Of a stretch of 64,000 nucleotides of DNA, positions 34,719 to 44,164 are shown one piece after another. Numbering within the stretch: position 1 is the first letter of the stretch; the number at the start of each line of letters is the position of its first letter. Source of the DNA: Litoribacillus peritrichatus (GTDB lineage Bacteria; Pseudomonadota; Gammaproteobacteria; Pseudomonadales; Litoribrevibacteraceae); NCBI RefSeq assembly GCF_039537985.1, contig NZ_BAABBN010000004.1, forward strand, positions 1,488,001-1,552,000. The letters run 5' to 3'. Below the pieces are notes generated by a model. It had not been told where the DNA came from. It did no database searches and saw only the letters and a list, made by a program, of their open reading frames with translations. The position numbers and the translations under genes are program-made.

Positions 34719-36239
34719 ATGCGATCTATATCAATAAAAGGTACATTTTTTCTGTTTCTTAAGTGCTTTTTCACTCTTATCTTATTAATAACTTTGGTGG
34801 TTTTAATTAATACCCTTCGGTTTAATTCATCTTTTCAACCTGCTCCCATTCAAAAACAATCAAAAGAAATTGTCAGTTCGTTCTCAAATAACGAAAAACA
34901 GTCAATCACCCAAAGACTGTCCCAATCCATCCAATTCAAAACCCTATCAGACACGAGCTCGGAGCACCCATATTCATCTGAATTCACTGCTTTCAACCAA
35001 TTCTTAAAATCTGAATTTTCAACCGTCTTTCAACACCTGGAAGTTAAAACATTTAACCAGCATTCCATCCTGTTGAAATGGGCAGGCTCAAATTCAAAAC
35101 TGAACCCCGTATTATTTTTAGCACATACCGATGTAGTCCCCGCACAAGCTAATAACACCCAAAAATGGGTTTACCCTCCGTTCAGTGGCACCATCGCAAA
35201 AGGATACATTTGGGGCAGAGGCTCATTAGATAACAAAGTCGGTGTACTCGGACAATTAGAAGCCATTAATCAGCTACTGGCACAAAAATTTCAGCCTGAA
35301 AGAACCCTGTATTTTGCCTTTGGCCACGATGAAGAAAGCGGTGGAAAACTCGGCGCGATGGCGATTGCAAACCACTTTCGCAAACAGAACATTCGTTTTG
35401 AGTTTTTAGTGGATGAAGGAATGATGATCACTAAAAATCTGGTTCCGAACATACCTCACCGCGTCGCTTTAATCGGGCCAGGCGAGAAAGGCTACCTAAG
35501 TCTGAAATTGAGCGTCGACAGCCAGGGAGGTCATTCATCCAAGCCTCCGATGCTAACGGCATCCGGCCGCATTGCCCGCGCAGTGGACAAAGTTCAGAGC
35601 GAACCCTTTAAGATCAATCTTAAATACAGCGCCGAATTCATTCGCCACCTGGGTGATGACGCCCCTATGTTACAAAGAATGGTCATGGCCAATCCATGGT
35701 TATTCCAACCAGTGGCTTCAAGTCTGGTGCCTCAGGTGCCTGAACTGTTGGCCACATTAAGAACCACCACCGCCCCCACCATATTAAAGGGAAGCACTAA
35801 AGATAACGTGCTTGCGACGGAAGCCAGTGCAGTCATTAATTTTCGGATTTTACCCAGCGACTCGATTGATTTCGTAATAAATGAAACCCGAAGAAAAATA
35901 AACGATCCCGAGGTCACTATCCAAGTTTATGGCACACCCAGTGAACCCTCAAAGATCAGTTCGACCCAAGCTTCTGGCTTCCAGATAATTCGTCAGAGTA
36001 TTTTAGAGGTGATCAATGAAGAACCCATTACGATTGCACCCATGCTGGTCATTGCAGCGACCGACGCAAGGCATTATCAGAACTTAACCGAACAAAGCTA
36101 CCGTTTTTCTCCTTATACCATTACCCCAGAAACCAAAGATGGGTTTCATGGCATCAACGAACGAATCTCCGTTGAAAGTTATATAGAAGCGGTACATATT
36201 TATCAGCAATTAATTATAAACAGCAGCTTGCCATTTTAA
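34719..36239 (+). CDS. Membrane-anchored M20-family metallopeptidase
   Basis: This 506-aa protein has an N-terminal membrane anchor (hydrophobic FFLFLKCFFTLILLITLVV) and an M20 catalytic domain. Zinc-site and catalytic segments are LFLAHTDVVPA, GRGSLDNKVG and FGHDEESGGK, with the lid/dimerisation domain in the middle. It resembles yeast carboxypeptidase S-like M20 enzymes that release C-terminal residues or hydrolyse N-acyl amino acids. The active site is probably periplasmic. The ATG at 34719 was chosen over TTG 34698. Confidence 0.82.
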   Translation: MRSISIKGTFFLFLKCFFTLILLITLVVLINTLRFNSSFQPAPIQKQSKEIVSSFSNNEKQSITQRLSQSIQFKTLSDTSSEHPYSSEFTAFNQFLKSEFSTVFQHLEVKTFNQHSILLKWAGSNSKLNPVLFLAHTDVVPAQANNTQKWVYPPFSGTIAKGYIWGRGSLDNKVGVLGQLEAINQLLAQKFQPERTLYFAFGHDEESGGKLGAMAIANHFRKQNIRFEFLVDEGMMITKNLVPNIPHRVALIGPGEKGYLSLKLSVDSQGGHSSKPPMLTASGRIARAVDKVQSEPFKINLKYSAEFIRHLGDDAPMLQRMVMANPWLFQPVASSLVPQVPELLATLRTTTAPTILKGSTKDNVLATEASAVINFRILPSDSIDFVINETRRKINDPEVTIQVYGTPSEPSKISSTQASGFQIIRQSILEVINEEPITIAPMLVIAATDARHYQNLTEQSYRFSPYTITPETKDGFHGINERISVESYIEAVHIYQQLIINSSLPF

Positions 36240-36255
36240 AGCACCTACCAACCCA

Positions 36256-36660
36256 TCAGCTCAGAGCTTTTCTTAGTTCATCCGGCACATTGGTAGGCCG
36301 CTTAGTTTCCTCTGAAACACAAACGTAAGTAATGTCCGCCGAGAATGCTTCTGTCTGAGGCAGTATATTTCCCTCCACTTTCAAACAGAAAGAATGGACA
36401 CCCACAACCCCCACACTCACTTTCAAATAGAGTTCATCATCCCAAGTGACAGGATGAAGAAACTCTTGCGAAAAGGCTCGCACGGGCGGTAATACACCCA
36501 AATCTTTCAACCGTTTAATACAGGCTCCGCCAAGCCACTGGCCTAACGCTTCGTGGGTTGCCTCCAATGCAAAATGCGAAAACCTGGGTGTGTAAACGAT
36601 GCCTTCCGGGTCGCAGTCGCCAAACAATACTTTGCGCTTTATGAAAACAGGCTCAGCCAT
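36256..36660 (-). CDS. Hotdog-fold acyl-CoA thioesterase (4HBT family)
   Basis: This 134-aa protein has the 4-hydroxybenzoyl-CoA thioesterase signature FGDCDPEGIVYTPRF (residues 13-27), including the catalytic Asp of the DxD/GIVY motif. It hydrolyses an acyl- or aroyl-CoA in the cytoplasm; substrate unknown. The ATG at 36660 has GGA 6 bases upstream. It lies 117 bp after hmuV on the same strand and may be read from the heme operon by readthrough, without a clear functional link. Confidence 0.8.
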   Translation of the reverse strand: MAEPVFIKRKVLFGDCDPEGIVYTPRFSHFALEATHEALGQWLGGACIKRLKDLGVLPPVRAFSQEFLHPVTWDDELYLKVSVGVVGVHSFCLKVEGNILPQTEAFSADITYVCVSEETKRPTNVPDELRKALS

Positions 36661-36777
36661 AATATCCACTCTCTAATGAATCTCTTTTTTTGAGTAAAGC
36701 ACATCTTATTGAAAAGCTGAGTGAATAACTGAGTCAAAAGTCCAATACTGAACGTTAACAAGAAAACCTGAAAATAT

Positions 36778-37536
36778 TTACAACAACATGCGTTTACCAT
36801 CATCTGAAACCACCACCTGAGGTACGTACCCCCAGACACGGTTCACTTGAGGTGCATTCAAAACCATATCCGGTGGCCCTGAATCAATTACTTGGCCCTC
36901 ATCCAGTAACCAACATGTATCGCTGTAACGCAATGCGTGATTCAGGTCATGTAAAATGGCTATGACGCCCCAATTACGATCATGAGATAAAGATTGAGCC
37001 AAAGATAACATTTGATGCTGTTGACCCAGGTCTTGGGCCGAGGTTGGTTCATCCAGAAGTAACAGTGGAGACAGTTCAGCCTGCGACAGCTGCACCAACA
37101 CACGCGCTAAGTGTACACGTTGCCGCTCGCCTCCTGACAATCCTGAGTACGGCCTTTTTTGAAAATGCACGGTATCAGTCGCTTTCATCGCCTCCAGCAC
37201 CAACTGACGCCCTTCAGCTTTACTGGCCTTTAAGGGAATGAGGCCAAGCGATACCACTTCTTCAACAGAAAATGGAAATTCCAACTGACTGACTTGCGGT
37301 AACACGCCTAAATGCTTGGCTAACGAGAGGTTTTTCCATTGTTTCATTGGCTTTCGATGTAAAGATATTTCGCCTTTAAACAACACTTCCCCACCGATTG
37401 CCTTAAACATGGTGGACTTACCCGCACCGTTTGCTCCTAATAACGAGACAAACTCACCCTCGGCACAGTCCAAAGAATGAATGTCCAGCAACTGCTTACC
37501 AGACACGGAGTAACAAAGATTCTTAATGCTTAACAT
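36778..37536 (-). CDS. hmuV: Heme ABC transporter ATP-binding protein
   Basis: This 252-aa ABC ATPase has Walker A GANGAGKS (near residues 34-41), signature LSGGERQRV, Walker B LLLLDEPTSAQDLG and switch His in ILHDLNHALRY. Its similarity to HmuV and its position after hmuT-hmuU assign it to heme import across the inner membrane. It starts 46 bp after hmuU. Confidence 0.92.
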   Translation of the reverse strand: MLSIKNLCYSVSGKQLLDIHSLDCAEGEFVSLLGANGAGKSTMFKAIGGEVLFKGEISLHRKPMKQWKNLSLAKHLGVLPQVSQLEFPFSVEEVVSLGLIPLKASKAEGRQLVLEAMKATDTVHFQKRPYSGLSGGERQRVHLARVLVQLSQAELSPLLLLDEPTSAQDLGQQHQMLSLAQSLSHDRNWGVIAILHDLNHALRYSDTCWLLDEGQVIDSGPPDMVLNAPQVNRVWGYVPQVVVSDDGKRMLL

Positions 37537-37582
37537 AGTTTATTCACTTAATGGCGTTCACTTGATTACAAATAGGTGACCG

Positions 37583-38617
37583 TTAAATCAGGCTCTTACG
37601 ACGCTGAAACAGAAGAACCATAAAAAATGGCGCACCCAGCCCGGCTGTAACCAAGCCAACAGGCATTTCAGATGGCGCCATCCAGGTACGAGCCCCCATA
37701 TCGGCCAACAACAGCAACCCACCACCTATTAAACCGGATAGCGGCAATAAAACCCGGTGATCAGGCCCGACTAACATTCGCACCAAATGTGGTACAACCA
37801 ATCCCACGAAACCGATGATGCCCGACACAGAAACCGCTATCCCCACACCTACAGCCGTTAGTACTATGGCTTGCCGTTTAAACGTTTCAACGTCAATACC
37901 AAGGTGCCGAGCTTCAGACTCGCCTAACAGTAATGCATTAAGCGCATTGGCCTTTCGCTGAAAAAAAGTTCCGATCACAACCACCGTAATCAAAACCAAA
38001 ATCAAGTCCGTTGCAGATGCAGCGGCAAAAGACCCCATTTGCCAGAGGCTTAGATCCCGCAATGCTGTATCACTCGCCAAATAAGTAAGTAAACCGATCA
38101 TTGCTGTAGAAAAAGCCGTTATAGCTACGCCGGCCAATAACAAAACCACAACAGACGTGCCTGAACCGGAGCGGGCCAAACTATAAACGAACAGCGTCGT
38201 CAACAAACCACCAACAAAAGCAGCCAAAGGAGTCGCCACGCCTTGAACGGCCACGGGCAACAGCACAATTGCGATGGCGGCACCTAAAGCGGCTCCGGAA
38301 GAAACTCCGATAATGCCTGGGTCAGCCAAAGGGTTTCTGAACATGCCCTGCATTACTGCACCGCATTGCGCTAATATAGCACCCACCATCAACGCCAATA
38401 ACGTTCTTGGTAATCTTAAATCCCAAACGACTGCGTACTCATACTCTTGTAAAGAACTCAAGCCGCTCCCCCAAACACCATCCCATACGGCCACCAAACT
38501 GGGAAAAACAGGTAAGTCCATTGGCCCGGTTGTGATTGACAATGCAACCAAAAGCACAAGACCTATCACCAACGGTGGGGTTAAAACTTCTGTGGCCCAG
38601 CGTTTTACAACCACCAC
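37583..38617 (-). CDS. hmuU: Heme ABC transporter permease
   Basis: This 344-aa FecCD/BtuC-type permease has about ten helices. MFRNPLADPGIIGVSSGAALG and the stretch around GIIGFVGLVVPHLVRMLVG are family hallmarks. The start is GTG and overlaps the hmuT TAG by one base, giving translational coupling. It pairs with HmuT and HmuV. Confidence 0.92.
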   Translation of the reverse strand: MVVVKRWATEVLTPPLVIGLVLLVALSITTGPMDLPVFPSLVAVWDGVWGSGLSSLQEYEYAVVWDLRLPRTLLALMVGAILAQCGAVMQGMFRNPLADPGIIGVSSGAALGAAIAIVLLPVAVQGVATPLAAFVGGLLTTLFVYSLARSGSGTSVVVLLLAGVAITAFSTAMIGLLTYLASDTALRDLSLWQMGSFAAASATDLILVLITVVVIGTFFQRKANALNALLLGESEARHLGIDVETFKRQAIVLTAVGVGIAVSVSGIIGFVGLVVPHLVRMLVGPDHRVLLPLSGLIGGGLLLLADMGARTWMAPSEMPVGLVTAGLGAPFFMVLLFQRRKSLI

Positions 38618-39468
38618 TATTTACTCAACTCACCGGTTAGACGAACCGCTTCATCCATCGCAGATAAGGAAATACCTGAAACCAAGGATCTTGCATCGAC
38701 ATATAGGATTTTTGACTGCTTTCCGGCCGGAGTATGAGACAAAACCGGATGTTGTTTGAGCAAGTCATTCGGCGCGTAGTCACTCTCACTGGCAACCAGA
38801 ATAACGTCAGGTTGCATGGACAAAAGCGCTTCAGGCGCAACCGCTCTGTAGTTCTTAAACTCCGCAAGGTTCTTGCCATTGAGCAACTTAATCAAGGCGT
38901 CTCCGGTTGTTCCCTCACCGGCTTGTTGCATTCCACGTCCTTGAAGATAAAGTAAAAAAACAATTTTTGACTGGTTCTGATGTTGAGTAATTTCAGTTAA
39001 CGTTTTATTTAACAACTCGCTTCGCTGATTAACCTGGTTCACTAAAGTATTTGGCGATAAAGCCAGGGCGCTGGCAATGCCTTCAATATTCTCAATCAAA
39101 CCTGCCGGTGTCTTAGCGGAAGGCAATAACAAAAACGAAGTATTGGCCCGCTTCAACGCAGTGATCGCCTCTTTCGGGCCAATGTGTTCACTACCAAATA
39201 CATTCGAGGGTCTTAAACTCATCAACCCTTCAGCAGATAAGTTTCGGTGATAACCAACCACTTCAGGAGTGAAAGGCTTAGGCACCTTGCTGGTCACATC
39301 GACACCCACCAGGTTAGCCCCTTGACCTAACGCTAACAGTATTTCAGTGGCCCCTGCGTCCGTACTCACAATTCTTGGCGGTTCAATGGCATTAGCTACC
39401 ATCGACATTAAGCTTGTAATTAACACCAACAAAATCCAATAAGGTTTTTGGAAAGCAATAAACTTCAT
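38617..39468 (-). CDS. hmuT: Heme-binding periplasmic protein HmuT
   Basis: This 283-aa protein has a signal peptide (hydrophobic WILLVLITSLMSMVANA) and a cluster-A-III type binding fold. It opens PPRIVSTDAGATEILLALG, with VVGYHRNLSAEGLMSLRPS in the N-lobe and a Tyr (VGYHR) at the usual heme-ligand position. It delivers heme to HmuUV. ATG 39468 gives a normal signal peptide, unlike the longer frame to 39510. It starts 48 bp downstream of exbD. Confidence 0.9.
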   Translation of the reverse strand: MKFIAFQKPYWILLVLITSLMSMVANAIEPPRIVSTDAGATEILLALGQGANLVGVDVTSKVPKPFTPEVVGYHRNLSAEGLMSLRPSNVFGSEHIGPKEAITALKRANTSFLLLPSAKTPAGLIENIEGIASALALSPNTLVNQVNQRSELLNKTLTEITQHQNQSKIVFLLYLQGRGMQQAGEGTTGDALIKLLNGKNLAEFKNYRAVAPEALLSMQPDVILVASESDYAPNDLLKQHPVLSHTPAGKQSKILYVDARSLVSGISLSAMDEAVRLTGELSK

Positions 39469-39516
39469 AACATTCTCACAAGTCGTTTTCATTAACAGGT
39501 TTAGCTTCAATTAACT

Positions 39517-39930
39517 TTATTCAGACTGGCTCATCACAATCTGAACGTTTTCCATAGCTTGAGCGTTCAACAAGGACATCACTTTGACTAAATTTTCTGC
39601 ATCCGCTTGTTTATCGGTGGCAATAGAAATGCGCTGCCCGGACGATATCTTGCTTAATAAACTCGTTTCAAAAGAACGCCAGGATGTATAGGTAACCTCG
39701 TCTATTGCCCAGATCGGTGATTGCTGCTGAATGGTAATTACCAAAGAGTCTGGTTCTGCCAAAGACACTGCACTTTGCTCAACGGCCTCTGGTATGTTCA
39801 CCGGCAATTTCAACAAAGGCGCATTGGCCGTAATCAACAGGAAAACAATGATAATAAAGACAATATCAATGAGGGGGGTAAGCTCCAACGCTGGAGGTTC
39901 TTGCCCGGTATTCAAGGTGCTTTTGATCAT
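39517..39930 (-). CDS. exbD: Biopolymer transport protein ExbD
   Basis: This 137-aa protein has a short cytoplasmic start, one transmembrane helix with the proton-path Asp (LTPLIDIVFIIIVFLL) and a periplasmic domain. It powers TonB together with ExbB using the proton motive force. Its start overlaps the exbB stop by 4 bp. Confidence 0.92.
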   Translation of the reverse strand: MIKSTLNTGQEPPALELTPLIDIVFIIIVFLLITANAPLLKLPVNIPEAVEQSAVSLAEPDSLVITIQQQSPIWAIDEVTYTSWRSFETSLLSKISSGQRISIATDKQADAENLVKVMSLLNAQAMENVQIVMSQSE

Positions 39931-40616
39931 GCTATTGAACCTTGTAAGCCTTCATTGCCTGTATTTAAATTGGCACCACCTGCACCATCAGAAGTTCCCT
40001 TTTTTAAATCACAAGAACAATCATTTACATTAATATCAATACCTTGAAGCATGAAGTTAAACTTATTCATCACATATTCGGTATCGGCAATAAGATTATC
40101 TGTCCACATCAAATAGCCATAAGCACCAGCAAGCGCAGGCAACGCAATCAATAGTCCGGCTGCAGTGGTATGCATGGCCAGCCCCAAACCTTCTGCCAGC
40201 ATCGATGGCTCAATTGCGCCTGTAACTATGGCTAAATCATCAAACACCTGAATGAGCCCCAACACCGTTCCGAGCAGCCCCAATAGCGGAGCCAGAATTG
40301 CGATCACCTGTAAGAAACGAATGCCAGAATTCAAAGAGCGACGACGTTGTTGCAACCAAATTTCAGCTATCTCTTCTCTAACCGCTTTATTCTCGGATTG
40401 GTGCAACATCAGCAAATTCAAACCTCGGACTTTCAGTCCAGCCATTTTTTTATTCGGCCAAAATAAGGCGTCTTGATTGAGCCGGGCTCTGCGAAGAGAA
40501 AACCAACTAAGAACGACTAACTTCTCGAAAACAATCACACAAACGACCATTGATAAGAGCATCAACGGGACAGACAAAGGGCCTAAATGCTGTTGCACAA
40601 AACTGAAATCAAACAT
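39927..40616 (-). CDS. exbB: Biopolymer transport protein ExbB
   Basis: This 229-aa MotA/TolQ/ExbB proton-channel protein has three helices. The stretch around IAILAPLLGLLGTVLGLIQ and GLAMHTTAAGLLIALPALAG are the conserved second and third helices. It forms the pentameric stator of the TonB motor with ExbD. The C-terminal tail of about 35 residues contains two cysteines (DCSCDLKKG) and is unusual, since most ExbB end soon after helix 3. It starts 25 bp after tonB. Confidence 0.92.
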   Translation of the reverse strand: MFDFSFVQQHLGPLSVPLMLLSMVVCVIVFEKLVVLSWFSLRRARLNQDALFWPNKKMAGLKVRGLNLLMLHQSENKAVREEIAEIWLQQRRRSLNSGIRFLQVIAILAPLLGLLGTVLGLIQVFDDLAIVTGAIEPSMLAEGLGLAMHTTAAGLLIALPALAGAYGYLMWTDNLIADTEYVMNKFNFMLQGIDINVNDCSCDLKKGTSDGAGGANLNTGNEGLQGSIA

Positions 40617-40641
40617 ATTGAGTTACCAGATGATTTAAAAC

Positions 40642-41493
40642 TTAATTCAATGAAAATTCGACAGGTATTCGTACCCGAGAAGCAATGGTGTATGAACCCG
40701 ATCGTCTGGGTAAAAAGTCCCACTGGCTAACCGCCTTAACCGCTGCATGGTCAAGGCTGTCCACGCCGGAACTGTCGAATACCTCCAAACGTGTTTGCTT
40801 TCCATTGCGGTCAAGCCAAACATCCAACCAGACAACACCCTCTTGTCCTCGTTTACGCGCCAACCGGGGGTAATTGGGTGGCTGTGGCGGTGCTTTAAAA
40901 CGTGGATCAGAGACAATTTCATCGTGAACACCCTCGCCCTTTTCATGCTGTATGGCCGATTTTGCCAAACTGACGTTCTCGGCTTGAGGGTCAATAACAG
41001 CATCCTCGTCCTCCGAAGACTGATGAAGTACTTCCTCAGGCGGCTCTTCATGCCTAATCATTTTTTCAGTCGAATCACTTTTAACAACCTTTTTAGCAAT
41101 CTTTAAAGGTTGCTGAGCTTCGAGTCGGTTAGGCTCTTTGACGTTCGAGGTCTTTACCACATCAAGCCCAGGCAATGAATCAGGCTCAACAGATTTGAGA
41201 ACTTCCTTGTTCAAAGCCGAAGCCTTTTCATGCTGCACGGCGGCTTGTTCCATTTCTTTTTTCGCCGGCATCAATTTTTCTGTCGGTCTGGCTTTTTCTG
41301 TCATTCTGGACTGTTCGTTCGCAACAAACGAAAAGGAAACAGACAGAGTTTGGCTGCCCTGACTTGCTGAAATGGCATCGTCTTGTTCAATTACTTGGTA
41401 CTTCGAGTACGCCCAACCATGCACAATTAATGCGCAGGCGAAGCAAGCCACACGAAGAATAACCCCTTTAAACCGCTTCAAAACCAACCCCAA
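40642..41493 (-). CDS. tonB: TonB energy-transducing protein
   Basis: This 283-aa protein has an N-terminal anchor (VILRVACFACALIVHGWAY) and a long charged, Glu/Lys/Pro-containing spacer (about 60-190). The C-terminal TonB domain includes PPNYPRLARKRGQEGVVWLD and AAVKAVSQWDFLP. It spans the periplasm to energise receptors. It is first gene of the tonB-exbB-exbD-hmuTUV operon and divergent from the heme receptor across a Fur box. Confidence 0.92.
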   Translation of the reverse strand: MGLVLKRFKGVILRVACFACALIVHGWAYSKYQVIEQDDAISASQGSQTLSVSFSFVANEQSRMTEKARPTEKLMPAKKEMEQAAVQHEKASALNKEVLKSVEPDSLPGLDVVKTSNVKEPNRLEAQQPLKIAKKVVKSDSTEKMIRHEEPPEEVLHQSSEDEDAVIDPQAENVSLAKSAIQHEKGEGVHDEIVSDPRFKAPPQPPNYPRLARKRGQEGVVWLDVWLDRNGKQTRLEVFDSSGVDSLDHAAVKAVSQWDFLPRRSGSYTIASRVRIPVEFSLN

Positions 41494-41522
41494 TTTGTGA
41501 TTTCAAATTTATAATTGCGAAT

Positions 41523-41541
41523 GCTAATGATAAACATTATC
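41523..41541. promoter_or_regulatory. Fur box between tonB and the heme receptor gene
   Basis: GCTAATGATAAACATTATC matches the 19-bp Fur consensus at 17 positions. It also lies within a longer inverted repeat (GCGAATG ... CATTCGC). Placed in the 91-bp divergent gap, it can repress both operons when iron is sufficient. Confidence 0.85.
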
Positions 41542-41584
41542 ATTCGCAACTCTTTTAAAGTAACCCATTCAGTTGGAATAAATT

Positions 41585-43690
41585 ATGTCTAAAGCATTAA
41601 CCGCGCTGGCAGTTGGTAGTCTCAGTTCTTTATTGATTACCCAAACAGCTGTAGCCAACCAAAATCCCGTACACGAGAAGAATCAAAACGTTAAGGGTGT
41701 TACCGAGTTCAAAAAGGTAATGGTTAAAGCGACAAGAGTTGAGCAGGACTCAGACGAAGTGAACCGCTCTGTGGCAATCGTAAATAAAGAAAAACTTGAA
41801 GAAACTCAGGCAAATTCCGTGGCAGAGGTCGCATCCTATCAGGCAAATATCTCTGTTGCCGGAGGAGCTGTCCCCGGCAACCATAAAATTAATATCCGAG
41901 GCCTGGAAGGTGATAAAGTCTTGCAAGTGATAGATGGTGCCAGAAGTAACACCAACTTCTCTCACCGCCCTTCCTTCTTCCTTGATCCTGAGCTGCTCCA
42001 ATCCTTTGAAATCATGAAAGGACCTTCCAGCAGTCTTTGGGGTTCTGGGGCCATCGGCGGGGTTGTTGTTCAAAATACGATTGAAGCAAACGATATCATT
42101 CAGGAGGGAAATAACTCAGGCGGGTTTATTAAGCAAGGTTATCAAGACAATGGCGATGCCTGGACAACAACCGGGTCATACGCAACCAAGTACAAGGATT
42201 TTGATGCCCTAGTTGCCGGAACCTATAAGAACAGTGACGGCATGGATCAAGGTAATGGCGACACCTTGTACGGAACGGAAGCAATTAATAAAACCTTGTT
42301 AACCAAATTGGGTTGGAATCTGGATAAGCATCAGCGATTAGCGGTTCAATACCGACACTCAGACCTGAACGGCCACCCGCCTACAGTCGGCTCATCGGAC
42401 AATCAGGAAAATTCGTCGGATGCGCTTATTGACCGATTAGTAAAAGACACCAATGTTGCCATCGACTACACACATCAAGGTTCATCAGACCTTCTGAACC
42501 TGAACGCTAAACTGTATGTAAATAATACCAACAACAAAGAAATAAACACCTTTGATGGCACGGATAAAAGTGATGTAAAAACGCTGGGAATGAACCTTTT
42601 TAATCAGTTCAACTTTGGCAACACAAAGGTTTTGCTCGGTTTAGATGGTTATCAGGATACGATCGAAGTTTCGCGCGCGGTGGACTCGAACTCTGCAACC
42701 GGGAACCGACCAGAACCACCAACCAAAGCAGAAACCAAAGTATGGGGTTCTTTCACTAAAATTACCCACGATATCAATACTCAATGGCAAGTCGAAGCGG
42801 GCGTGCGTTTCGACAGCTTTGATACAAAATCAAAAGACACGGGTACCAGCGAAGATGAAACCGCCCTCTCCCCTTCGGCGGCTGTGCGCTGGAAAACCAC
42901 CGACTGGATGAGCTGGACTTTACGTTACGACGAAGCCTTCAGAGCACCATCCTCTTACGAACTGTATATTGAGGGAACACACTTTAACTATGGCAATCCA
43001 GGTTGGGACAACACATTTATTCCCAACCCAGACCTGAAGCCTGAAAAAGCCCAGAACATTGAACTCACCCTGGACTTAGCATTCAACAACCTTTTAGGAA
43101 AGGATTCACTGGCACTACAGGCAACGGCATTCCAAAACGATGTGGAAGATTTCATCTACCTTGATGTTCAAACAAATCCAGATTTTGGCCCTCCTCCCGC
43201 TTGTAAATGCGTAACAGGTACATCCACGCATATTAATGCCACAGACGCAGAACTCTGGGGTTACGAAATTATGGCTGATTACCAAAACGGGCCCTTTTCG
43301 GCATCTCTGAGTTATGGCCAAACACGAGGCACTCATGAAACCACACTGGGCGCCAATACAACGGAAGATCACCTTGATAACATCCCGGCGGATAAATGGG
43401 TTGCGGACATTAGCTACGGTTTCTGGAACATTGATACCAAATTGGGTCTTCGTATTATGGATGTGGAAAAGCAAAACCGCATTGAATTTGAAGAAGGATC
43501 ACCACAGTCTTACGACGGTTACACTTTGACGGATATTTACGCCACATGGGAACCCTCTGCTGCCAAACTTGACGGTATTAAAGTAGACTTCGTATTAGCA
43601 AATGCCTTTGATCAAAACTACCGCCAAGCCTGGTCTGAAGTTTCAGAGCCCGGACGTGCGGCTCGTATTTCAGCGAAATACAGTTTCTGA
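41585..43690 (+). CDS. TonB-dependent heme/hemoglobin receptor
   Basis: This 701-aa outer-membrane receptor has a signal peptide (to about residue 24), a TonB box region, a plug (HKINIRGLEGDKVLQVIDGA; EIMKGPSSSLWGSGAIGG) and a beta-barrel ending KYSF. The heme-receptor motifs FRAPSSYELYIEG and NPDLKPE bracket a His (GTHFNYGNPG), as in HemR/HmuR/HutA. Two Cys (CKC) in a late loop are unusual. It is first in an operon with hutX and hutZ. Confidence 0.92.
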   Translation: MSKALTALAVGSLSSLLITQTAVANQNPVHEKNQNVKGVTEFKKVMVKATRVEQDSDEVNRSVAIVNKEKLEETQANSVAEVASYQANISVAGGAVPGNHKINIRGLEGDKVLQVIDGARSNTNFSHRPSFFLDPELLQSFEIMKGPSSSLWGSGAIGGVVVQNTIEANDIIQEGNNSGGFIKQGYQDNGDAWTTTGSYATKYKDFDALVAGTYKNSDGMDQGNGDTLYGTEAINKTLLTKLGWNLDKHQRLAVQYRHSDLNGHPPTVGSSDNQENSSDALIDRLVKDTNVAIDYTHQGSSDLLNLNAKLYVNNTNNKEINTFDGTDKSDVKTLGMNLFNQFNFGNTKVLLGLDGYQDTIEVSRAVDSNSATGNRPEPPTKAETKVWGSFTKITHDINTQWQVEAGVRFDSFDTKSKDTGTSEDETALSPSAAVRWKTTDWMSWTLRYDEAFRAPSSYELYIEGTHFNYGNPGWDNTFIPNPDLKPEKAQNIELTLDLAFNNLLGKDSLALQATAFQNDVEDFIYLDVQTNPDFGPPPACKCVTGTSTHINATDAELWGYEIMADYQNGPFSASLSYGQTRGTHETTLGANTTEDHLDNIPADKWVADISYGFWNIDTKLGLRIMDVEKQNRIEFEEGSPQSYDGYTLTDIYATWEPSAAKLDGIKVDFVLANAFDQNYRQAWSEVSEPGRAARISAKYSF

Positions 43691-43760
43691 TACTCACTAT
43701 CAGCTTATGTTCACTACCGGCTTCTGCATTCAGAAGCCTCAACACGTACACGGGACTCAC

Positions 43761-44138
43761 ATGACTATACCTGGCGAACAATCACTTTCTCTTCTTCAGG
43801 AAATCGCAGACTGGGGTAATACCACCACCATCATTCTTCATGGCGGCTGTGTATTCGAGTTTAAGGGAGACTTCCCAAAAGGGTCGCTCGCAGAAGGCTT
43901 TTACAACCTCAAGGGAAAGAAGGGTTTTGAAGGCCATTTAAACCTTTCCAAAGTTAAGAATATTCGCTTTCAAGACAAACAACATCGCGGAAAACAAAGT
44001 TATGCGCTGGTATTTAACGATCAGGACGACACCTGCATTTTCAAAATTTTTGTAGGCCGAACCTCGAAAGGCGAACTCATAGAACATCAGGTTAAACGCT
44101 TTAAAGAATTACAGGCTGAATACTCTCAACCTCAATAA
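43761..44138 (+). CDS. hutX: Heme-utilisation carrier protein, HutX/HuvX-like
   Basis: This 125-aa protein matches the core HutX fold: TTIILHGGCVFEFKGDFPKG, GFYNLKGKKGFEGHLNL and IFKIFVGRTSKGELIEHQVK. HutX/HuvX binds heme in the cytoplasm and hands it to the heme-degrading HutZ. The ATG at 43761 with GGGA upstream yields a shorter protein than HutX, closer to HuvX, because the N-terminal helical extension is missing. Earlier in-frame starts lie inside the receptor gene or its tail. Confidence 0.8.
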   Translation: MTIPGEQSLSLLQEIADWGNTTTIILHGGCVFEFKGDFPKGSLAEGFYNLKGKKGFEGHLNLSKVKNIRFQDKQHRGKQSYALVFNDQDDTCIFKIFVGRTSKGELIEHQVKRFKELQAEYSQPQ

Positions 44139-44164
44139 TCAGCCATATTTACAGGATACGACAC

